A DNA stretch of 64,000 nt from Roseicyclus marinus. Lineage in GTDB: Bacteria > Pseudomonadota > Alphaproteobacteria > Rhodobacterales > Rhodobacteraceae. The DNA lies in contig NZ_AP027266.1 in NCBI RefSeq assembly GCF_036322625.1, forward strand, positions 2,049,001 through 2,113,000, written 5' to 3'. Below, in pieces: positions 25,682-34,557 of this stretch. Under the pieces are notes generated by a model, which did not search any database, had not been told where the DNA came from, and was given only the letters and a program-made list of their open reading frames with translations. The translations under genes were made by a program, and so were the position numbers. Each line of letters opens with the position of its first letter. The stretch's first letter is position 1.

Positions 25682-25745
25682 CGCCCGGTCAACCCCCGCA
25701 GCTCCCTGCACCGTCGGCACCCGAGCGAAGGGCGTTCACCACTCA

Positions 25746-25774
25746 AAAATAGGTCATTTTTACTGACTTATTTT
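25746..25774. repeat. AT-rich inverted repeat in a 334-base gene-free stretch
   Basis: AAAATAGGTCA and TGACTTATTTT are inverted copies matching at 10 of 11 bases around a seven-base spacer. It lies 64 bases past the HTH gene. The whole stretch 25682-26015 shows no gene I can support. The repeat could be a terminator for the HTH gene or the scar of a mobile-element end. Confidence 0.3.
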
Positions 25775-26015
25775 GGCGGCACTCTTCGTTGATCCAACCC
25801 AGTGCCGCGTCCAGCAATTCGCAGTAACTTACTGAAAAAGCCGGGCCGCTTTCGACAGACAACCATTATTTTATCGAAACGGCGGCACTTCCCAGCCAAA
25901 TGTACAGAAGCACCAGCTATCCACCACGCCTGAAGGGTCGACTCGAAAATCAAAACTGAAAGCAACGACAATTTGCAGACTGCACCAGCGGCCTGACGGC
26001 GTTCGACCACACACC

Positions 26016-27299
26016 CTACAGTCGCAGATCGCTCTCGCCCGCAGCAAAGACGCTCTTGAGATCCCCAAAGACATGGCCTTCGCGCCCAAAGGCCCTCAGT
26101 GGCGCGACACCCTCCTGCCGAAACACGTCATGCGCTACGGCAAGGATCACGCCGTCGTACGCCCCGGCCTGCGGCTCGGCGACCAGCGCCAGGCCGTATT
26201 CCCGCGCCACGTCCTCGGCATCGACCCATGGGTCATGCACATCGACGTTCACGCCATAATCCTGCAACTCGTGCACCACATCGACCACGCGGGTGTTGCG
26301 CAGATCTGGGCAGTTCTCCTTGAACGTCAGCCCCAGAACGAGAACCCGCGCCCCGTCCACCTGAATGCGGTGCTTGAGCATGGTCTTCACCATCTGCCCA
26401 GCGACATAGGCGCCCATCCCGTCATTGATCCTGCGCCCCGCCAGAATGACCTGCGGGTGATAGCCCAACGCTTCGGCCTTGTGGGTCAGGTAATAGGGGT
26501 CAACACCGATGCAGTGCCCGCCGACCAGCCCGGGCCGGAAGGGCAGGAAATTCCACTTGGTCTCGGCCGCCTTCAGAACAGCGTCGGTATCGATCCCCAT
26601 CTTGCGAAAGATGATCGACAGTTCGTTGACCAACGCGATGTTCAGATCGCGCTGGGTGTTTTCGATGACTTTCGCCGCCTCCGCCACACGGATCGACGGT
26701 GCCTTGTGGGTACCGGCCGTGACGATGGAGCCGTAAAGCCGGTCGACCAGATCGGCGATTTCGGGCGTCGAGCCCGATGTGACCTTCTTGATCGTCGGCA
26801 GCCTATGCGCCTTGTCTCCGGGGTTGATGCGCTCCGGCGAATAACCGCAATAAAAGTCAATGTTGTAACGTAGTCCGGACACATGCTCGAGCACGGGCAC
26901 GCAATCCTCCTCGGTCGCACCCGGGTAGACAGTCGACTCGTAGACCACGATATCGCCGTGTTTCAGCACCTTTCCGATCATGGTCGAGGCCTGAACAAGC
27001 GCCGACAGGTCGGGCCGCTTCGAACTGTCGATGGGCGTGGGGACGGTGACGATGAATATTCGCGCCGCGCTTAGATCCCCGGGATCGTACGAAAACCTCA
27101 GATGCCGCGCCGTGGCCAATTCGTCGCTCTCAACCTCAAGCGTCGCGTCGACCCCCCGGCGCAGGGCGTCGATCCTGCCGCCATTCACGTCAAAGCCGAT
27201 GACCTCGCGGATCTTGCCGAATTCGACCGCAAGGGGCAGTCCGACATAGCCAAGCCCGATGATGGCAATGGGGGCCGTGCTATAGTCGGATAGGGTCAC
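26016..27299 (-). CDS. Nucleotide sugar dehydrogenase (WbpO/TviB type)
   Basis: A 427-residue UDP-sugar 6-dehydrogenase. NAD-binding G-L-G-Y-V-G is at residues 15-20, [11 protein letters not shown] at ~153-163, and the catalytic C263 sits in [11 protein letters not shown]. The last two are typical of the UDP-N-acetyl-hexosamine dehydrogenase branch (TviB/WbpO/WbpA), which makes uronic acids for capsules. The GTG at 27299 is chosen because AAGAGGAG precedes it at good distance and homology begins there; an ATG at 27353 would add 18 unlikely residues. The 212 bases upstream contain no gene and should hold its promoter. Confidence 0.85.
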   Translation of the reverse strand: MTLSDYSTAPIAIIGLGYVGLPLAVEFGKIREVIGFDVNGGRIDALRRGVDATLEVESDELATARHLRFSYDPGDLSAARIFIVTVPTPIDSSKRPDLSALVQASTMIGKVLKHGDIVVYESTVYPGATEEDCVPVLEHVSGLRYNIDFYCGYSPERINPGDKAHRLPTIKKVTSGSTPEIADLVDRLYGSIVTAGTHKAPSIRVAEAAKVIENTQRDLNIALVNELSIIFRKMGIDTDAVLKAAETKWNFLPFRPGLVGGHCIGVDPYYLTHKAEALGYHPQVILAGRRINDGMGAYVAGQMVKTMLKHRIQVDGARVLVLGLTFKENCPDLRNTRVVDVVHELQDYGVNVDVHDPWVDAEDVAREYGLALVAEPQAGAYDGVILAVAHDVFRQEGVAPLRAFGREGHVFGDLKSVFAAGESDLRL

Positions 27300-27511
27300 G
27301 GGCGGCGCTCCTCTTGGACCGGATGGCCGGTCGGGCTCGGGACAACAACACACTGCATTCGTTCACGCATGAAGATCGCAACATCTTGCAGGATGGCAAA
27401 GGTCGAGGTCGACCGTTATAGCCTTGTTTAAACCCGCTTGAACCGCGAGATTCAAGGTGACAGCAGCCACGGATCTCGCTGTCGACGCAAGCCCCCCCCG
27501 GACCCCCGCCC

Positions 27512-28249
27512 ATGATCTACCTCCACAAACTCCTGCCCGCGCTTGCCAGCCCGATCATGGCGCTCTTTCTGCTCACGCTCCTCTCCCTCCTCACCCGATC
27601 CCGCGCCATCAAGCTCGTCACCCTCCTCCTCTTCCTCCTGACGACGAACCCCATCCTCGCCAACCGGGCGATCGCCTATCTCGAACGCGATTTTCCGCCG
27701 GAACCGCTCGCCACAATCGAACCGCTCGATCATGTGGTCGTCCTCAGCGGGATGATCCGCGCAATCGTGACCGAGGACGGCACCCTGATCTACGAATTCG
27801 GCGACGCCGTGGACCGGTTCGAGGCGGGGCTAACCCTCCTGTCCACAGACCAGGCCGACACCCTCATCCTCACCCGGGGCCAGCTTCCCTGGTCCACCGG
27901 CCGCCCCGAGGGGGAGGTGCTGCGCGACATCGCCCTTGCCCGTGGCATTGCGCCCGAAGATATCCTCCTCACCACCCCGGCCCAAAACACGGCAGAGGAG
28001 GCGCGGGCCATCGCCGCCATGCTACCCCCCGGCGCGCGGATCGGCCTTGTGACTTCGGCCTTCCACATGCCCCGCGCGCTCACGGTCTTCCGAGAGCAGG
28101 GCCTCGATCCCCGTCCAATCGCCGTAGATTACCGCCAGAATTTCGATGCCGTCTCGATCACGGATATCATCCCGAGCGCGGGTGCCCTGAACCAGATCTC
28201 CCTCTTCACCCGCGAGATGATCGGCCGCGCCTATTACGCGATCCGCTGA
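27512..28249 (+). CDS. YdcF/ElyC-like DUF218 membrane protein
   Basis: A 245-residue protein. Two hydrophobic segments lie at residues ~10-30 and 35-52, and a DUF218 domain follows with V-V-V-L-S-G, the N-T-A-E-E-A-R helix and V-T-S-A-F-H-M-P-R-A. The family includes ElyC and SanA, linked to envelope and lipid-carrier metabolism. Its position beside sugar dehydrogenase and glycosyltransferase genes suggests envelope work. It is convergent with the RfaH-like gene, nine bases apart. Confidence 0.75.
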   Translation: MIYLHKLLPALASPIMALFLLTLLSLLTRSRAIKLVTLLLFLLTTNPILANRAIAYLERDFPPEPLATIEPLDHVVVLSGMIRAIVTEDGTLIYEFGDAVDRFEAGLTLLSTDQADTLILTRGQLPWSTGRPEGEVLRDIALARGIAPEDILLTTPAQNTAEEARAIAAMLPPGARIGLVTSAFHMPRALTVFREQGLDPRPIAVDYRQNFDAVSITDIIPSAGALNQISLFTREMIGRAYYAIR

Positions 28250-28258
28250 AGGCCGCCC

Positions 28259-28807
28259 TCAACCCTTGGCGAGCTTTTCCGCGCTCACCACGATGCGCGA
28301 CTGGCGGCCCATGAAATCGATCAACAGATGCACCCGGTGCTGCGGATCGACCGCCTCCACCCTGGCCAGGAAATCGACGAAAGGCCCCTCGCGCAAGATC
28401 ACCTCTTCGCCCACGTCAAAGGGCGGCGGGGCCTCGCCCGTCAGGGCGTAGCGCTTGGCCATTTCCTCGACCAACCCCTTGGGCAGGGGCGCGGGACGGC
28501 CGCCGAAACTGACGATCCTTGCCACGCCATAGGTCGAATTGATCACCCGCCAGCCGCGATCTTCGGGGTTAAGTTCGACAAAGACATATCCCGGGAAAAC
28601 CGGCGCATCGACGCTCACGAACTTGCCCGCCCGCCGGACCGAGCGCCGCTCGCGGGGGACAAAGGGCACGAAACCCTGCCGCTCCAGATTGGTCACCGCC
28701 CGGTTCAAACCATTCGGCTTGAGCTGAACAAGATACCATTCCGCCTCGCTGGTCCGCGTCTCGGTCAAATCGCCCAATCCCGCCTTTCGCTGCGCCAGAT
28801 ATCCCAT
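28259..28807 (-). CDS. RfaH/NusG-paralog transcription antiterminator
   Basis: A 182-residue protein with a NusG N-terminal domain (W-Y-L-V-Q-L-K-P-N near residue 24, F-P-G-Y-V-F-V near 74) and a C-terminal KOW-like segment (F-D-V-G-E-E-V-I-L-R-E-G-P-F). Specialised NusG paralogs such as RfaH relieve Rho-dependent termination in long polysaccharide operons. It is the last gene of a five-gene minus-strand array of glycosyltransferases, so it may regulate its own operon and the large cluster at the left. No ops-like element was recognised. The ATG at 28807 is chosen over one 15 bases upstream. Confidence 0.8.
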   Translation of the reverse strand: MGYLAQRKAGLGDLTETRTSEAEWYLVQLKPNGLNRAVTNLERQGFVPFVPRERRSVRRAGKFVSVDAPVFPGYVFVELNPEDRGWRVINSTYGVARIVSFGGRPAPLPKGLVEEMAKRYALTGEAPPPFDVGEEVILREGPFVDFLARVEAVDPQHRVHLLIDFMGRQSRIVVSAEKLAKG

Positions 28808-28844
28808 GAATGCGCGTCTCACCCAAAGCTAAGGCTCGTAGCTA

Positions 28845-29657
28845 CTATCCGCGCGGGGCACCTTCAACCCCGCGCACCTCGACCCAAACCTCGGCCACGC
28901 GCACCGCCCGCCGCTCCGCCACGCGCGCGAACCGGATCTGCCGCCAGCCCATGCGCAGCTGCGCCATGACCCGCCGCGCCCGGTAGCCGAACCGCTCGCC
29001 GGCCGATCGCGCCGCAAGGGGCGGCTTTTTCACCACGTCGATCAACGATGTCGTCGGGATCGCCTGCGGCACGCCGTAGACCTCGCAATGATCCAGCTGC
29101 ACCGACAGTGCCGGATCGGCCTGCCAGCTCGCCATCCCGTAGGTGGAGGAGATCAGCGCATCCGACGGCGCCCCCGCACGGCGCGCATGGGCCAAAAGCT
29201 TCGCCGCCCCCGCGGGCCAGACCACATAGGCCGCCGATCCCGTCCGATCCTGATAAAGCCTTCGGATCGGTGCCCGATCATGCAGCCGCCGTCCCATCAG
29301 CTTCTTGCGCCCCCGCGCCTCTAGGCTGATATGCTCCACCCCCGCCAGACCTACGACAGCCTCCAGAAAACCGGGCAAACTTGCCGCCAGAACCGCATCA
29401 TCCTCCAGCACCAGACAGGGCGCGCCCAAGGCCACGACCCGCTCCCATGCCACCCTATGCGAGGCACAAAGCGCCATTTCCGTCACCCGCATCGGCCGCT
29501 GCCAGCGGTGCCAGACCGGATCTTGCTCGGGCGGCACCAGCGTCTCGGGCGTCACCGCCTCGATCCGTTCCCATGGCAGGCCCAGCGCCGCCATCTGCGC
29601 CTCCATGAACCCCATCCGCTCGGTCGCAGAAGCCATGTTGATGATCAGCGCCCGCAT
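28845..29657 (-). CDS. Glycosyltransferase family 25
   Basis: A 270-residue protein starting R-A-L-I-I-N-M, the usual GT25 first strand, with the donor-binding L-V-L-E-D-D-A near residue 84 and the domain ending around residue 195. A basic C-terminal tail follows. GT25 enzymes add hexoses to lipooligosaccharide. It lies eight bases after the GT4 gene at 29665-30696 in the transcription direction and 37 bases before the RfaH-like gene. ATG 29657 is preferred; an upstream ATG would overlap the GT4 gene. Confidence 0.8.
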   Translation of the reverse strand: MRALIINMASATERMGFMEAQMAALGLPWERIEAVTPETLVPPEQDPVWHRWQRPMRVTEMALCASHRVAWERVVALGAPCLVLEDDAVLAASLPGFLEAVVGLAGVEHISLEARGRKKLMGRRLHDRAPIRRLYQDRTGSAAYVVWPAGAAKLLAHARRAGAPSDALISSTYGMASWQADPALSVQLDHCEVYGVPQAIPTTSLIDVVKKPPLAARSAGERFGYRARRVMAQLRMGWRQIRFARVAERRAVRVAEVWVEVRGVEGAPRG

Positions 29658-29664
29658 GCCGCCC

Positions 29665-30696
29665 TCAGAATTCGCCATCGAAAATCCGCATGTATTGCGC
29701 GATCACCTGCGGCTTGGTGAATTTCGCCTCCAGCGTCTCGGCCCCGCCCGCAACCAGCCGCGCCGCCAATCCCGCCTCCTCGCGCAGCCGCGTGATCGCC
29801 GCGGCCATGCCCGCCGCATCGTCGATCTCGACCAAAAGCGCATCCTTTCCTTCGGTCGCGAACCAGCTTGGCCCCTCCGACCGGGTCGAGACCACCGGCA
29901 CCTTCGCGTGCCACGCCTCGAGGATGACATTGCCCAAAGGCTCATGGCGCGACGGCATCACGTAGACATCGGCCGAGGCCACGATATGCATCGGCTCCTC
30001 TACCCAGCCGAAAAACTTCGTCCGCTCGGCAATCCCCAATTCCTGGGCCAAGGCGCGCAATTCCGCCTCCCGCTCGCCCGCGCCCGCCAGCCAGAGCCAG
30101 GCACCGGGCACCAGGGCCGCGGCCCGGATCAGCGTGTCAAACCCCTTGCGCCCCACGAACCGCCCCGACCCCGCGATGACAAAGGCATCCTCGGGCGTGC
30201 CGTGATCGGCGCGGCGCACGGGCTTGATCTCAACCTGGCGCGCGAAATTCGACACGACCGGCACGGGCTTTTGCCAGCCCAGATCACGGCAAGCCTGCGC
30301 GATGCCCGGCGTATTGGCCACGATCAGGTCGTTGTTGCGGAAATTCTTCAGATGGCGGGGATAATCCCCCAGTCGCGTCAGCTTCACCGCCCCCGGCGCA
30401 TCCGGCACAAGACGCGACGACCGCGACATCCACGCCATGATCACATCGGGTTTCCAGTCGCGCACCATCCGCCGCACCCGCCATGTCAAAAGCAGGCTCA
30501 TGGGCGAAATGCGCCGGTAATTGCTCTCAAGGATCGGGCCCAGCTCCGCGATCTCGGCATGCCACATCCGCCCCGGCCGCGTGACGAAGCGCTGCTCCAT
30601 CCCCGCCTCGCCAAAGGCCTGGACAAGGTTCACGAAAAACCGCTCCGCCCCGCCATCCTTGCCGAAATGCATGTGCAAGATGCGTTTCGCGCTCAT
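29665..30696 (-). CDS. Glycosyltransferase family 4 (first of a tandem pair)
   Basis: A 343-residue GT-B enzyme. The N-terminal strand H-M-H-F-G-K-D-G-G-A-E-R-F-F is followed by G-R-F-V-G-R-K-G-F-D-T-L (~175) and the nucleotide-sugar site E-P-L-G-N-V-I-L-E-A-W (~265). It is clearly a duplicate of the gene just upstream: both share G-G-x-E-R-F-F, K-L-x-R-L-G-D and F-D-T-L-I-R-A in the same places. The ATG overlaps the stop of its partner (ATGA). It is expected to elongate a core or surface oligosaccharide on the cytoplasmic side. Confidence 0.85.
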   Translation of the reverse strand: MSAKRILHMHFGKDGGAERFFVNLVQAFGEAGMEQRFVTRPGRMWHAEIAELGPILESNYRRISPMSLLLTWRVRRMVRDWKPDVIMAWMSRSSRLVPDAPGAVKLTRLGDYPRHLKNFRNNDLIVANTPGIAQACRDLGWQKPVPVVSNFARQVEIKPVRRADHGTPEDAFVIAGSGRFVGRKGFDTLIRAAALVPGAWLWLAGAGEREAELRALAQELGIAERTKFFGWVEEPMHIVASADVYVMPSRHEPLGNVILEAWHAKVPVVSTRSEGPSWFATEGKDALLVEIDDAAGMAAAITRLREEAGLAARLVAGGAETLEAKFTKPQVIAQYMRIFDGEF

Positions 30697-31748
30697 CCCC
30701 TGCCCCCGTTCTTGTCCTTGGCGATCTCGTCGAACAGGCTCAGGTAGCGCGCCACCACCGCCTCTTTTGAAAACCGCTCCGCCAGCGTCCGCGCTCCAGC
30801 CTCGGCCAGCCGCGCGCGCAGGCCCCTGTCCGCCCCCAGCCGCGCGATGGCCGCCCCCATGGCGGGCGCATCCTCGAGATCGACAAGCATCATGTTGCCC
30901 CCGTCGACGCCATACCACATCGGCCCCTGGCTCCGCGTGGCCACAACCGGCAACCCCGCCGCCCAGGCCTCCAGGATGACATTGCCCAGCGCCTCGTCCC
31001 GGCTCGGCATCGCCAGCATGTCACAAGCCTGCAGGACGGGAATGATATCGGTCTGCCACCCGGCAAAGACGACCCGCTCGGCCACGCCCAGATCGGTCGC
31101 CAACTGGCGCAACTCCGCCTCTTTCGGCCCATCCCCGATGAGCCACAACTCGGCCTCCGGTGCATCGACCAAGGCGCGGATCAGCGTGTCGAAGCCCTTG
31201 ATCCAGACAAACCGCCCCACGGCGGCAACGCGCCCCCCCTTGGGCCTAGGCCTGTCGCGGATCGCGGCCGGGGCTTGCCCGCCGGTCTTGGGCGGCGGCG
31301 GGAAATTCGAGATCACCTCCGCCCGGCCCGTCCAGCCCTGGCCCCTGATATGGTCCACGATGTCAGGCGTATTGGCCACCACCGTATCCAGATGCCCGAA
31401 ATGCCGGACGTGAAAGGGAAAATCCCCAAGCCGCACCAGCTTGACCCGCCCCCATGCGGGGATGAGCCGCGCGGTCGGTCCACGCCAACCCATGATCACA
31501 TCGGGATCGAACCCCGCCATCCGCCGCCGCAACGCCCAGAGCCGGATCAAGGACACGGGATCGCGCCGCAGATAGGTGCCCTGATGCACCCTGCCCCGCC
31601 CCTCCAGCTCCGGCAACCAGACCTGCCCGGGCCTCACCGCGAATTCCTGCGTAATGCCCGCCTCGTGGAACCCTTGCGTGAGCCGCAGGAAAAACCGCTC
31701 CGTGCCGCCATCGCGGCCCATCATGACGTGAAAGATGCGGCTCACCAT
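30693..31748 (-). CDS. Glycosyltransferase family 4 (second of a tandem pair)
   Basis: A 351-residue protein with M-M-G-R-D-G-G-T-E-R-F-F at the N-terminus, G-R-F-V-W-I-K-G-F-D-T-L mid-way and E-A-L-G-N-V-I-L-E-A-W at the donor site. It is a paralog of the next gene, probably with another acceptor or linkage. It follows the GT25 gene at 31755-32513 by six bases. Order and overlaps indicate one transcript running GT25, GT4, GT4, GT25, RfaH-like. Confidence 0.85.
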   Translation of the reverse strand: MVSRIFHVMMGRDGGTERFFLRLTQGFHEAGITQEFAVRPGQVWLPELEGRGRVHQGTYLRRDPVSLIRLWALRRRMAGFDPDVIMGWRGPTARLIPAWGRVKLVRLGDFPFHVRHFGHLDTVVANTPDIVDHIRGQGWTGRAEVISNFPPPPKTGGQAPAAIRDRPRPKGGRVAAVGRFVWIKGFDTLIRALVDAPEAELWLIGDGPKEAELRQLATDLGVAERVVFAGWQTDIIPVLQACDMLAMPSRDEALGNVILEAWAAGLPVVATRSQGPMWYGVDGGNMMLVDLEDAPAMGAAIARLGADRGLRARLAEAGARTLAERFSKEAVVARYLSLFDEIAKDKNGGRG

Positions 31749-31754
31749 CCCTGC

Positions 31755-32513
31755 TCACCGCCCCCGCGACAGCGCCAGCCGCAGCCGGTAATTCGCCTGG
31801 TAGCGGATCGTCCGCCAGACCCGCCTCAGCGCCCCGTCGCGCTTGCCCATGCGCCTCCGGCTCTCGCCCACCGTGCCCTCGGGCGTCTCCTGTTCCCCGA
31901 TGGCGATGGGCTGGGGGTCGATCATCGCAACCTTCAGACCGAATTCCCAGAAATGCTTGTGATCCTCGTCCACGGGGCGAAAGATCGGCGGCACGCACGC
32001 CAAAATCTTCTCCGCCCCCGCCCGCGTCAGCACATAGCCCAGCGTGGTCGAGGGCACACGGTCGGGCCGGCCCACCGACACACCCGGCCCCACCTGGCGC
32101 ACCCCGCTCAACGCCACCGGCTTGAAGGAGAACAGCTTCACAAGGTCCCATTCCCCCGGCCGCGCCGCCAGATCGGCCTGCAATCCCGCGATCACGCCCG
32201 CCAGATCCCCCGTGACCCGCATGTCATCCTCGAGGATCACCGCCGCCTCGGCCCCGCCATCGCGCAACCATTCCGCCGCCCGCACATGGCTCAGGTAACA
32301 GCCGATCTCGGGCGCGACCAGGTCATGCCGCGCGCGTCTGGCATTGGCCTTCGCGTCGTAAACCCTCGCGGTTTCCTCGGCACTCAGAGCCCGGCCATTG
32401 ACCGCCGGCAACCTTTCCCACGCGACGCCCGCGCGCCCCAATTCCTCGGCCACGCGCGCCAACCTTGTCTGGTTGGCCTCCATGTTGATCACGTAGACAG
32501 GCCAGTCCGCCAA
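31755..32513 (-). CDS. Glycosyltransferase family 25, operon leader
   Basis: A 252-residue GT25 protein: W-P-V-Y-V-I-N-M-E at residues 4-12, G-C-Y-L-S-H and V-I-L-E-D-D-M in the first half, and T-T-L-G-Y-V-L later. No ATG lies ahead of the conserved first strand; a TTG at 32513 with GGGAG upstream is the best start. The frame stays open much further upstream, but that part is antisense to the plus-strand GT25 gene. It is the first gene of the operon and diverges from another GT25 gene across 93 bases. Confidence 0.75.
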   Translation of the reverse strand: MADWPVYVINMEANQTRLARVAEELGRAGVAWERLPAVNGRALSAEETARVYDAKANARRARHDLVAPEIGCYLSHVRAAEWLRDGGAEAAVILEDDMRVTGDLAGVIAGLQADLAARPGEWDLVKLFSFKPVALSGVRQVGPGVSVGRPDRVPSTTLGYVLTRAGAEKILACVPPIFRPVDEDHKHFWEFGLKVAMIDPQPIAIGEQETPEGTVGESRRRMGKRDGALRRVWRTIRYQANYRLRLALSRGR

Positions 32514-32606
32514 TTCGCCCGCTCCCTTGCTTCCCTGTCCGGCTACCTCGTGGCTTGTGGCGCTGCAAGCTTTCGTGACAAGTATCCCGGACCCGGCACC
32601 TTGGCG

Positions 32607-33437
32607 ATGGCTGACCCGCGCATGACCGCACAGATCCCCGTTTACGTGATCAACCTCGACCGCCGCCCCGACCGGCTGGCGCGGATCGCGGCCCATCTTG
32701 CGGATCGCGGCGTCACGTTCATCCGCCAATCCGCCTGCGATGCCGCCTCCGTCCCCGAGGCCGAGATCGCCAAGATCATCCACGCCCATGGCCCGCTCGG
32801 CCAACTGGGCCTTGGCGACCGCGCCTGCACGATCAGCCATACGCTGGCGTGGCGCGCCTTCCTCGAAACGGACGCCCGCCACGCCCTGTTTCTCGAAGAC
32901 GACATCTACCTCGCTCAGGATATCGCCCAAACGCTCGCCTCGGACGCTTGGATCCCGCCCAGCTGCCACGCCGTCAAGCTCGAGAAATTCAACGCAGGCA
33001 CCTCGCGCCTCCTCCTCGCCCCCGAGATCGGCCAGACGCCCACAGGCCGCGCGCTCCACCCGATGCGCTCGCGCCATGTCGGCGGCGGCGCCTATATCCT
33101 CTCGCGCGAGGGCGCGCGGCTCGCCCTGTCGCACCGAGGCCGCTACCGCGTGCCGATCGACCATTTCCTCTTCAACGACACGGTCTCCCCCATCCGCCGC
33201 GCGCTGGCGCCTGCCATCGTCGTGCCCGCCATGGCCACCCAACGCGCCTATGCCTACGAGAGCGACATCGCCCCCCTGGGCAAGGCGATCCGCCCCAAGG
33301 GCTGGAAAAAACGCCTCCGCACATTGCGCCGCGGGTTGAACGAGGTGAACCAGGCTCCCCGCCAGCTCTGGCAATGGGCAACGGGCCAGGCCCGCATCGT
33401 CGAGGTCAGCTTCGCGGAAACCCCGCCGCAACCGTGA
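32607..33437 (+). CDS. Glycosyltransferase family 25 (divergent copy)
   Basis: A 276-residue GT25 protein with I-P-V-Y-V-I-N-L-D-R-R-P-D-R at the N-terminus, A-C-T-I-S-H-T-L-A-W and A-L-F-L-E-D-D-I as core motifs, and G-G-G-A-Y-I-L-S-R-E-G-A in the second half. It is the third GT25 gene within 5 kb. A second ATG at 32622 is a possible start. It ends four bases from the convergent Hint gene. Confidence 0.8.
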   Translation: MADPRMTAQIPVYVINLDRRPDRLARIAAHLADRGVTFIRQSACDAASVPEAEIAKIIHAHGPLGQLGLGDRACTISHTLAWRAFLETDARHALFLEDDIYLAQDIAQTLASDAWIPPSCHAVKLEKFNAGTSRLLLAPEIGQTPTGRALHPMRSRHVGGGAYILSREGARLALSHRGRYRVPIDHFLFNDTVSPIRRALAPAIVVPAMATQRAYAYESDIAPLGKAIRPKGWKKRLRTLRRGLNEVNQAPRQLWQWATGQARIVEVSFAETPPQP

Positions 33438-33441
33438 CAGA

Positions 33442-34374
33442 TCACGCCGCCCGCGAAATCCCCAACCGCGCCCGCAGGCTTGCAGGCAACATCCGCGCAC
33501 AGGTCACACGCGGCGCCGGGTTTTCGACGATCCCCCGCTCCTCCCCATACAGCGCGACATAGTCCGCGTAATTGTCGAACACCCGCCGCCCGGCATATTC
33601 GATATAGGTCTCGGCCGGCACGCCCTCGGCGAGGATGATGTCATGGGCCTCGGTCTCGATGTGATGCACGACGTAAGCTCCGCCCAGCTCGGTCACGGGC
33701 ACCCGGTCGATCCCTGTCCCGTTCACCAGCGCGCCGGCATTCACCAAAACGCCCTCGATCATCAGCGCATGATCCGCCGTCACGACCAGATCGCGGGCGG
33801 GCAAACCGCCGCCCAACGCACCCGCCCGCACCCTGACCGGGCAGACACGTTCCGCCGGACCGAATAGTGTGGATACAATCTGGCGAAAATTGAAACGGAC
33901 GGCGACGACACGACCATCCGCCGTCAGGACAGGATCGCCCGGACGCAAGCTTTCGACCGCCCGCGCCCCGCCGGGCACGGCAATCCTTGTCCCCGACAGA
34001 AAGCAGACCGGCGCGTCCCAGAGCGTCAGGGACGTGGTGTCATTGGCAAAGGCTCTCAACTCGTCGTCCGTCGTAGCGGTCACGCCATTGGCCAAGGCAA
34101 GGATCGCGTCGGGATTGGTCAAAAGACCGTCCACCGTGAAGATGAAACAGGTCGCGCCTCCAAAATTGTTCGCGCCGACAAAGGTGGCCGTTCTCCCGTC
34201 GCGGATGCCGGAGAAGAGAGAAATGCTCGTGTCCAACCCGTATATGGTCACCTGATCACCCGGCGAAATCGTGCCGTCATCCACGGTGGCCACGATGGTC
34301 GCGTCACGGGTTCTTCCGGCCCAGTTCGCACCAGAAACAGCGATCTGAGTGGTGAAAACAAAGGTCGTGGGCAT
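33442..34374 (-). CDS. Hint-domain protein A
   Basis: A 310-residue protein. The first ~125 residues are acidic, beta-rich and secreted-looking. A Hint domain then starts at V-C-F-L-S-G-T-R-I with V-E-S-L-R-P-G-D-P-V-L-T-A-D-G, and T-A-D-H-A-L-M-I and L-V-N-A-G-A-L-V-N-G follow. This is the Hint_2 layout common in Rhodobacteraceae. The cysteine needed for self-cleavage is present, but the C-terminal H-N of inteins is not seen; a C-terminal tail of ~90 residues follows. Function is unknown. The last ~200 bases are nearly identical to the neighbouring copy. Confidence 0.75.
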   Translation of the reverse strand: MPTTFVFTTQIAVSGANWAGRTRDATIVATVDDGTISPGDQVTIYGLDTSISLFSGIRDGRTATFVGANNFGGATCFIFTVDGLLTNPDAILALANGVTATTDDELRAFANDTTSLTLWDAPVCFLSGTRIAVPGGARAVESLRPGDPVLTADGRVVAVRFNFRQIVSTLFGPAERVCPVRVRAGALGGGLPARDLVVTADHALMIEGVLVNAGALVNGTGIDRVPVTELGGAYVVHHIETEAHDIILAEGVPAETYIEYAGRRVFDNYADYVALYGEERGIVENPAPRVTCARMLPASLRARLGISRAA

Positions 34375-34516
34375 GATGACTCGTCACTCGTTATCAAACG
34401 AGGAATTTCTTAACCAAGGCCCCGCACAGCTGCAAACCCCGATCCTCTCGGGCTTGGCCGATGCCACAGCAAAGGCCTCGACGCGACCACCCCGGACCAA
34501 GCCCCCCAAACGAAAA

Positions 34517-34534
34517 GGGCGCCCAAAGGCGCCC
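34517..34534 (-). terminator. Intrinsic terminator of Hint gene B
   Basis: On the minus strand GGGCGCC, a four-base loop and GGCGCCC are followed by TTTT. It lies 24 bases after the stop of the gene at 34558-35454. The same stem recurs after acnA. Confidence 0.7.
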
Positions 34535-34557
34535 CGTAGCGGTCACTCCCCGGCCCG

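Noticed and set aside
31755-33500. A 581-residue fusion protein extending the GT25 gene upstream
   Set aside because: The upstream part is antisense to the plus-strand GT25 gene; GT25 homology begins at a TTG start at 32513.
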